From Geobacter sp. (GTDB lineage Bacteria > Desulfobacterota > Desulfuromonadia > Geobacterales > Geobacteraceae): DNA of 64,000 nt. Below, piece after piece: positions 58,389-64,000 of this stretch. The position numbers and the translations under genes are program-made. Location of the stretch: contig DNJC01000060.1 of assembly GCA_003490025.1 (NCBI GenBank), positions 1 to 64,000 on the forward strand, given 5' to 3'. The first letter of the stretch is position 1. Every line of letters begins with the position of its first letter. Below the pieces are notes generated by a model. That model did no database searches and was not told the DNA's origin. It worked only from the letters and a program-made list of their open reading frames with translations.

Positions 58389-59615
58389 ATGGGAGGCGGA
58401 AATTGTCTTATTGGACGTCAGGCCATTCTCAACCGCAATGAATCAATTGTTGCGTATGAACTGCTGTTCCGATCCGTGGCGTCCCCTTTCTCCATGGTCG
58501 GTGATGCCACCCAGGCGACGGCCAACGTCATCGTGAACTCCCTGACAGAGTTCGGCCTCGAGAACCTCCTCGGGCAGCACAGGGGATTCATCAATCTCGA
58601 CACCGATCTGCTGATGGATGACTCGCTGAACATCCTCCCCAAGGGTCAAATCGTCATTGAACTGCTTGAAACCATAGAAGTTACCCCCGCATTCGTTGAG
58701 CACTGCCGCAGTCTCAAGGGACTCGGATTTACCCTTGCCCTAGACGATCACGACTACAACCCGGACTTCCACGAGCTATACAACATCGTCGACATCGTCA
58801 AGGTCGATCTCATCCAAAGCCCCGTCGCGCAGCTCGGAGAGTCGATAAAGCAGTTCAAGCGCTATCCGCTACAACTGCTCGCCGAGAAGGTGGAGACCGA
58901 CGAGGAGTTCCAGAGCTGTCTCGGGCTTGGATTCGACCTGTTTCAGGGATACTACTTTGCCAAGCCATCCCTCATGAAGAAGAAGCGTCTTGGCGAATCG
59001 ACTACCACAATGCTGAAGCTGATGCGGCTGCTCGACGAGGACGCGGAACTGGCGGAGATCGAGGAAATCATCAAGAAAAGTCCCGGACTCACCTACAAAC
59101 TGTTGCTGCTGGTAAATTCGGTCGGAATAGGCGCTCGCAGCAAGATCGAAAGCGTCCGCCACGCCATCACGATAATCGGACGACACCAGATCAAGCGCTG
59201 GGTGCAACTGGCGCTCTTCGCCGGGGACGACTCTCGCGGCATGGAAAATCCTCTCGTCGAGATGGCGGCTGTCAGGGCAAGCATCATGGAGAACCTGGCC
59301 TGTCGGCATCCTGTTTTGAAAAACGACCGGGAATCCGCGGAAAAGGCCTTTATCGTGGGGATACTTTCGATTCTGGACAGTGTCTACGAGGTTCCCATGG
59401 ATGACGTACTGCGCGCTCTGAACCTCTCCGAAGATATCAGGGACGCATTGGTCTCTCACGCCGGTGACTTCGGACGCCTGCTCCATGTGGCCAAGCACCT
59501 TGAAGCGATGGATAGCGATGCCGTACTTTCGTGTCTGGGTAGCGCCGGATTGACGTTGGACAACGTACTTCAGGCCCAAATGAACGCCTATGCCTGGCGC
59601 TCTCAAATTGGTTGA
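58389..59615 (+). CDS. EAL-HDOD domain signalling protein (YuxH type)
   Basis: Cytosolic protein of 408 residues. An N-terminal EAL-like domain (about 8-200; YELLFRS at the EAL position, FINLDTDLL, LLAEKVETDEEF, FQGYYFAKP) is followed by an HDOD domain (about 200-390; KKSPGLTYKLLLLVNS, AITIIGRHQIKRWVQLALF). The EAL motif reads ELL rather than EAL and metal ligands are incomplete, so it probably binds or scaffolds rather than hydrolyses c-di-GMP, as in the YuxH group. GTGGAGG precedes ATG 58389. It is monocistronic. Confidence 0.87.
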   Translation: MGGGNCLIGRQAILNRNESIVAYELLFRSVASPFSMVGDATQATANVIVNSLTEFGLENLLGQHRGFINLDTDLLMDDSLNILPKGQIVIELLETIEVTPAFVEHCRSLKGLGFTLALDDHDYNPDFHELYNIVDIVKVDLIQSPVAQLGESIKQFKRYPLQLLAEKVETDEEFQSCLGLGFDLFQGYYFAKPSLMKKKRLGESTTTMLKLMRLLDEDAELAEIEEIIKKSPGLTYKLLLLVNSVGIGARSKIESVRHAITIIGRHQIKRWVQLALFAGDDSRGMENPLVEMAAVRASIMENLACRHPVLKNDRESAEKAFIVGILSILDSVYEVPMDDVLRALNLSEDIRDALVSHAGDFGRLLHVAKHLEAMDSDAVLSCLGSAGLTLDNVLQAQMNAYAWRSQIG

Positions 59616-59663
59616 CTCAAGCAAGAAGTAGTGCAGCGAAATCTACCGAGTGGCTAGCGGGTC

Positions 59664-60797
59664 TCAGCTTTTGCGGACTACCAGGACCGTCAGGTCGTCC
59701 GTGAGGGGAATTCCCGGGGGGGCCAGCGCCGCTATCCGAGCCACCATCTCCCTGGCGTCCGGCGCTCCTGCCAGTCGGGAAGCTATCATGCCGTGATCGG
59801 CCTCCGGCATGGCGTCAATCACGCCGTCGCTGTACACGACCAGGGCGTCGCCTGGCTCGAAGACACACCCTCCCTCCTGATAGTTCTCTGCCGACGAGAT
59901 CCCCAAAGGGAGACCGCGCGGGAGCAGTTCCTCCACCCTGCCGTCTTTGCGCCTGAGGAAGGCATAGCCGTGGCCGCAGTCCACGTACGTCAGCAGAGAT
60001 GCCTCCACGTTCAGCCTCGCCAGGAAAAGGGTCACGAAGCTTTCGGAACTGTTCAGGTCGTGCTGAAGGGACTGTTCTGCGAGCTTGATCGCCAGCGAGG
60101 GCTGAACACGCAGGGTTACCGCACGTAGCGATGCCCGTACCGTCGTCATGAGCATGGCCGCCGCGAGCCCCTTGCCCATCACGTCACCGAAGGTGATGGT
60201 TACGATGCCCGGCATCGTCTCGTACCAGTCGTAGAAATCGCCGCCGACCTGGCGGGCGGGAAAGCATGACGCGGCGATCTCGAAACCGGGCAGGAAGAGG
60301 GGCGCCTGGGGTAGCAGCAGTTTCTGCATTTCGGCCGCGCAGTTCAATTCCGTCTGCAACTGGCAGCGGCGCATCTCGCTTTGACGCAGCGCCTCTTCGG
60401 CGCTTTTTCGCGCCTGGCGATCCGCCGCATCGCGCAGTTCGCGCCTGATGGCAGGCACCAGACGGGCCAGGTTGCTTTTCTTGACGAAATCATGGGCTCC
60501 CGCCTTGAGCAGCGCCACCGCCTCCTCTTCGCCGATGGCGCCGGAAACCACGATGAAGGGGCGGTCTGCAAGCTCCCGTTGCCAGAGCGCCAGTGCACCC
60601 TCGACGCTGAATTCCGGCATGTGACAATCGGATATCGCCACATCCCACGATCCGCTACCAAGCGCCCTCTCCATGGCCGGCGCGGTGCAGATGCGCTCGG
60701 CGTAGGGTTCAAGCCCTTCCTTGCGCAGGGCCCGGATCAGGAGTTGGGCATCCTTTTCGTAATCGTCGATGATCAGTACTCGAAGAGGCTCGCTCAT
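59664..60797 (-). CDS. Response regulator with PP2C-type (SpoIIE/RsbU) phosphatase output
   Basis: Protein of 377 residues. The receiver domain (about 5-125) has IIDDYEKD, the Asp in VAISDCHMP and the Lys in FVKKSN. After a coiled linker (about 125-165) comes a SpoIIE-type serine phosphatase (about 175-375; VGGDFYDWYE, FGDVMGKGLAAA, VYSDGVIDA, LTDDLTVLVV) with its Mn-binding Asp residues. It should dephosphorylate an anti-sigma antagonist or a similar protein once phosphorylated. It follows the histidine kinase gene by 54 bp on the same strand, so the kinase is its likely phosphodonor. No anti-sigma gene is in the window. Confidence 0.9.
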   Translation of the reverse strand: MSEPLRVLIIDDYEKDAQLLIRALRKEGLEPYAERICTAPAMERALGSGSWDVAISDCHMPEFSVEGALALWQRELADRPFIVVSGAIGEEEAVALLKAGAHDFVKKSNLARLVPAIRRELRDAADRQARKSAEEALRQSEMRRCQLQTELNCAAEMQKLLLPQAPLFLPGFEIAASCFPARQVGGDFYDWYETMPGIVTITFGDVMGKGLAAAMLMTTVRASLRAVTLRVQPSLAIKLAEQSLQHDLNSSESFVTLFLARLNVEASLLTYVDCGHGYAFLRRKDGRVEELLPRGLPLGISSAENYQEGGCVFEPGDALVVYSDGVIDAMPEADHGMIASRLAGAPDAREMVARIAALAPPGIPLTDDLTVLVVRKS

Positions 60798-60851
60798 TTT
60801 TGACTCCTTACTCGCTCGATGGGCGCTTGCCGCCTGACAGACACAGCTGTC

Positions 60852-62366
60852 TTAAATTCCCTTTGTCCGAGCCTCCTGAAGGGTGAAATGGAAGGTCGCC
60901 CCCTTTCCCGGCGCCGACTCCGCCCAGATCTTGCCGCCGTGCCGCAGGATGATCCGCTCGACCGTCGCCAGCCCGATGCCGAGCCCCGGGAACTCTTCGG
61001 CCTGGTGCAGCCGTTGGAACGGCAGGAAGAGCTTGTCGGCGTGGGCCATGTCGAAGCCCGCCCCGTTGTCCCTGACGAAGTAGACGGATTCGCCATCCTT
61101 GGCTTCCACACCGAACTCGATGCGGCCGTCGCTGCGCCGGCTCGTGTATTTCCAGGCATTGCCCAGGAGGTTCTCCAGGACGGCCCGCATCAGGCGGTGA
61201 TCGGCAAAGGCCGCAACGCCCGGTGCGATGGAGAACCCGATCCCGCGCTGGGGGTCCGCCTTTCGCAGTTCCTCGCCTACCAGCTGCGCCATTTCGGAGA
61301 GATCGACAGGTTGCGGGTCTATTCCTTCGCGCGTCGCCCGGGAGAGCTGCAAAAGCCCGTCGATGAGATCGCTCATTTCGCGGGTCCCTTCCCTCAGGTA
61401 ACCCAGGTACCGCTTCCCCTCCTCATCCAGCTTCCCCCCGCAATCTTCGAGAAGGGCCTCGCTGAACCCGTCGATGGCTCGCAGCGGCGCCCGCAGATCG
61501 TGCGAGACGCTGTAGGCGAAGGCATCGAGTTCCCGGTTCGTTTCCTCCAGTTGTCTGGTGCGCTCCTGCACGCGCTTTTCAAGCCCTTTGTTGAGTTCCC
61601 GGATGTCGTCCTCTTTCCGCTTGCGGGCCATCTCCACGCGGGTGAAGGAGTAAACGTGAACGATGGAGATCAAGAGAAAGATCGCGGCCACCTTCAGAAA
61701 CTTCCCCTTCAGTCCCTCCAGGCGTCTTTCGTAGATGATCTCCTCTCTCCCGCCGCACCCGACGATCCAGTCCCAGGGCTCGAAATACTCCTGATAGGCG
61801 ATGAAGGTGTAAACCGGCTCCCCCGGGTTCTTCCAAAGCTGGCGGAACACCCGGCCGGTGCTCTCCAGGTTGGACCAGGACTCCCGGATCGTATAGCGCC
61901 CCTTCACCTGGTAATCCCACCAGCTGACCCCCTCCATGTTGAACGGATGCATGGTGATCGTGCCTCTGTCATGCCGGTATGAAGATGCCCAGACGTACAT
62001 GTAATCGTCCACGGACATCCTGGATCGGGTGATATCCCGGCTGCCGTCCGGCTTCTTCGGCCCGTTGACGTAGGTCCGGACCAGCTCCTGCGCTTGCGGG
62101 AGCGTTATCTCGCCGGCCTTGACCCTGCCATCCGTCATCGTCATGAAACCGATTACGTCCTTCACCACCTTGGTGAACATTTCGCCGCCGACATCCAGCA
62201 CCTGTTCCTTGGCTGCCTGATAGGTCATGTAATAGGTGATGACCAAAATGGAGGTGAGGGAAAAAAGCAGGGTAAGAACGAGAACGAACTGGGTGAACGA
62301 GTTCCTGAGGCTGGATTTAAGAAGGGCGAGCGTGGTTCGTGGTTGATGCCTCGGGATATCTTTCAT
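60852..62366 (-). CDS. Membrane histidine kinase with Cache-type sensor domain
   Basis: Kinase of 504 residues. Two membrane segments (about 24-46 and 220-240) bracket a Cache-type periplasmic domain (about 48-218; DDYMYVWASS, WWDYQVKG, FIAYQEYFEPWDWIVGCGG). A coiled segment (245-290) leads to HisKA (FAYSVSHDLRAPL) and HATPase (LLGNAWKYTSR, DNGAGFDM, GIGLATVERI). Start: ATG 62366 has GAGGAAGG at 11 bp; GTG 62378 is too close to it. The partner is probably the receiver-phosphatase encoded just downstream. Confidence 0.9.
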   Translation of the reverse strand: MKDIPRHQPRTTLALLKSSLRNSFTQFVLVLTLLFSLTSILVITYYMTYQAAKEQVLDVGGEMFTKVVKDVIGFMTMTDGRVKAGEITLPQAQELVRTYVNGPKKPDGSRDITRSRMSVDDYMYVWASSYRHDRGTITMHPFNMEGVSWWDYQVKGRYTIRESWSNLESTGRVFRQLWKNPGEPVYTFIAYQEYFEPWDWIVGCGGREEIIYERRLEGLKGKFLKVAAIFLLISIVHVYSFTRVEMARKRKEDDIRELNKGLEKRVQERTRQLEETNRELDAFAYSVSHDLRAPLRAIDGFSEALLEDCGGKLDEEGKRYLGYLREGTREMSDLIDGLLQLSRATREGIDPQPVDLSEMAQLVGEELRKADPQRGIGFSIAPGVAAFADHRLMRAVLENLLGNAWKYTSRRSDGRIEFGVEAKDGESVYFVRDNGAGFDMAHADKLFLPFQRLHQAEEFPGLGIGLATVERIILRHGGKIWAESAPGKGATFHFTLQEARTKGI

Positions 62367-62431
62367 GACGTAGGCCACCTTCCTCGCGGGAGAGAGGAAA
62401 CTTCCACCGATTCAGCCTTCCCGCTCCTCGC

Positions 62432-64000
62432 TCAGGTGTATTCGCTGGGCGTGACGCCATGTGCCTTGCACTTTCTGTAGAAGGTTGCCCTGGATACGCC
62501 GAGCGCCTCGCTGGCGAGGGCTATGTCCCGATATTTTTCCAGCGTGGTTACGATCAGGTGCACCTCGCGCTGTGAGATGTTGGTGTCGATCCTGAAGTCG
62601 ACCGGGCCGGATCCGCTGTCGGGCCCGGGGTACGGCTTTCCGGTCTCCGGGACGCGCGTTGCGGCCGGCCTTTGTGAAGAGGTGATATTCATCGGCAGGT
62701 CCTGCTCGGTTATGGCGCCCGCCCCGCAAATGAGGGCCGACTCGATCACGTTGCGTATTTCGCGACCGTTCCCCGGCCAGCTGTAGCCGACGAGCAGATC
62801 CATCGCCTCGGGCGTTATGGTGGCGGGAGCCATGTCGTGCTTGCGGCACAGGGAGACCATGGTGAGCTGGATCAGCACCGGGATGTCTTCGCGCCTCTCC
62901 CTGAGCGGCGGGATGTCGAACTTCGCCACGCCGAGCCGGTAGTACAGATCGGACCTGAAGGTCCCCCGCTCGATCTCGTCGGAGAGCGTCCGGTTGGTTG
63001 CAGCGATGATCCTGCAGTCGGTGCAAAGTTCCTTGTCGGAGCCTACCTGGGTGAAGCGGCCGGTCTCCAGCACCCGCAATAGGGCGGCCTGTATGTCCAG
63101 GGGCATCTCGCCGACCTCGTCGAGGAAAAGCGTCCCTCCGTTGGCGCATTCGAAGAGCCCCTTCCTGCCGCGGGGGTCGGCACCGGTGAAGGCGCCGCGC
63201 TCGTAGCCGAAAAACTTGCTTTCGAACAACTCCTTGCTGATCGCCCCGCAGTTGACCGCCACGAACGGACCCGAACTCCGCTTGCTCTGGTTGTGGATGA
63301 AGTTGGCCACGATCTCCTTGCCGGTCCCGGTCTCTCCGATGAGCAGCACGTTGATCTCCGAAGAGACCACCTTGCTGACCCGCTCCATGATCTGTTTCAG
63401 GTTCTCGTTGGCGGTTGCGAACTCTCCGAACCTGGATACGCAGCGAATACGCGCCGATACGGCCGGCAGCGAGATGACCGGGGAATTTTTGCGTCCCACT
63501 ACCAGCAGGGAGCCGATTTCCCGCTCGGTGCCGGGAATATAGAGCTGCTGAACCTTCTTCGGCTGCTCCTTGTCGCTCTTGCCGCCCAGCTGCAGGTCGC
63601 AGTTGTCCGGATCGATGTCCGGGCTGCTCCTCACAACGCGTCCCATCCGGTCCAGGATGATGATGCCGTCGGACGGAAAGCGGGAGGAGTAGTCGGAGTA
63701 GCCGTGGATCAGCTGCATCCGTTCCAGTTCCAGCTGTAACCTCAGCTCGGCCATGATGTGGCCCGAAAGAGAGTAGGTGAGCCCGAGCGCGTCCTCCCGG
63801 TAGTCCTTGTCGAAGGTCGTGAAGTCGACGACGCCGAGGATCTCCTGGGAGAAGGGGTCGAGGATCGGCGTCGCGGCGCAGGACCATTTGTGCCACCCTT
63901 CGCAGAAGTGCTCGTTGGCGTAGATGTGCACCGCCTCCTTTTGCGCTATGGCGGTCCCTATGCCGTTGGTCCCTCCCAGGGATTCCAGCCAGCAGGAACC
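62432..64000 (-). CDS. AcoR-type sigma-54-dependent activator (partial, 5' end outside the window)
   Basis: The frame is open to the window edge; 522 residues are present. The visible N-terminal part includes the end of a GAF-type domain (GTNGIGTAIAQKEAVHIYANEH-like, shown only in part) and a WSCAATPI segment typical of AcoR-type activators of acetoin or aldehyde metabolism. The AAA+ domain has GETGTGKE, RGAFTGAD and GEMPLDIQAALLRVLE; a Fis-type helix-turn-helix ends the protein (EALGVSRATFYRKCKAHG). It lies 65 bp upstream of the kinase gene on the same strand. The regulated genes are not visible. Confidence 0.88.
   Translation of the reverse strand, partial: GSCWLESLGGTNGIGTAIAQKEAVHIYANEHFCEGWHKWSCAATPILDPFSQEILGVVDFTTFDKDYREDALGLTYSLSGHIMAELRLQLELERMQLIHGYSDYSSRFPSDGIIILDRMGRVVRSSPDIDPDNCDLQLGGKSDKEQPKKVQQLYIPGTEREIGSLLVVGRKNSPVISLPAVSARIRCVSRFGEFATANENLKQIMERVSKVVSSEINVLLIGETGTGKEIVANFIHNQSKRSSGPFVAVNCGAISKELFESKFFGYERGAFTGADPRGRKGLFECANGGTLFLDEVGEMPLDIQAALLRVLETGRFTQVGSDKELCTDCRIIAATNRTLSDEIERGTFRSDLYYRLGVAKFDIPPLRERREDIPVLIQLTMVSLCRKHDMAPATITPEAMDLLVGYSWPGNGREIRNVIESALICGAGAITEQDLPMNITSSQRPAATRVPETGKPYPGPDSGSGPVDFRIDTNISQREVHLIVTTLEKYRDIALASEALGVSRATFYRKCKAHGVTPSEYT

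Overview
The window looks like a chromosome segment of a GC-rich, anaerobically respiring member of the Geobacteraceae (Geobacter, Geomonas or Citrifermentans type); the genus cannot be fixed from sequence alone. The evidence is the combination of a monomeric NADP isocitrate dehydrogenase and malate dehydrogenase followed by a ferredoxin-linked 2-oxoglutarate oxidoreductase (korDABC), a fused LutA/LutB lactate dehydrogenase, several -24/-12 (sigma-54) promoters with NtrC-type regulators, many sensory proteins, and diiron ferritin-like proteins.

Layout. 1-7.4 kb: ferritin-like protein, RbgA-type GTPase, a sensor kinase/NtrC-type response regulator pair, and a DcuB-type C4-dicarboxylate transporter behind a sigma-54 promoter with three upstream palindromes. 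7.7-12.7 kb: a polyamine operon (XRE-cupin regulator, carboxynorspermidine dehydrogenase and decarboxylase, arginine decarboxylase). 12.8-15.4 kb: small proteins behind sigma-54 promoters, a second ferritin-like protein and YceI. 15.5-24.3 kb: a lactate locus with an L-lactate module on one strand, lactate permease plus a GlcDF-type D-lactate/glycolate module and a FadR-type regulator on the other. 24.4-26.9 kb: aspS and a LysM lipoprotein. 27.1-33.6 kb: icd-mdh and korDABC, the oxidative TCA segment, with a palindromic operator over the icd promoter. 33.7-43.3 kb: HD-GYP protein, CCA-adding enzyme, RlmD, IspG, ProRS, PyrF and RlmB, separated by dispersed palindromic repeats. 43.34 kb: initiator tRNA-fMet.

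43.4-58.1 kb is an accessory island that starts directly downstream of tRNA-fMet. It holds a Phd/VapC-type toxin-antitoxin pair, a TOTE conflict-system primase/helicase/nuclease gene broken by an apparent frameshift, a Fic-like protein with an altered active site, a 20-21 bp minisatellite, a transposase remnant, a HepT/MntA pair, an N-terminally shortened ParE, a 984-residue TPR and possible beta-propeller protein of unknown role, CmoA/CmoB tRNA-modification enzymes, an AHSA1-like protein and a zeta-like kinase with a small partner. A second terminator resembling the tRNA terminator closes it near 58.1 kb.

58.4-64 kb: an EAL-HDOD protein, then on the minus strand an AcoR-type sigma-54 activator (running off the window), a Cache-domain histidine kinase and a receiver-PP2C phosphatase.

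The most promising unusual signals are the split TOTE gene, the toxin/defence island with its unknown 984-residue protein and minisatellite, the Fic variant with paired promoter palindromes, and the predicted operators of the dcuB, icd, polyamine and lactate promoters.
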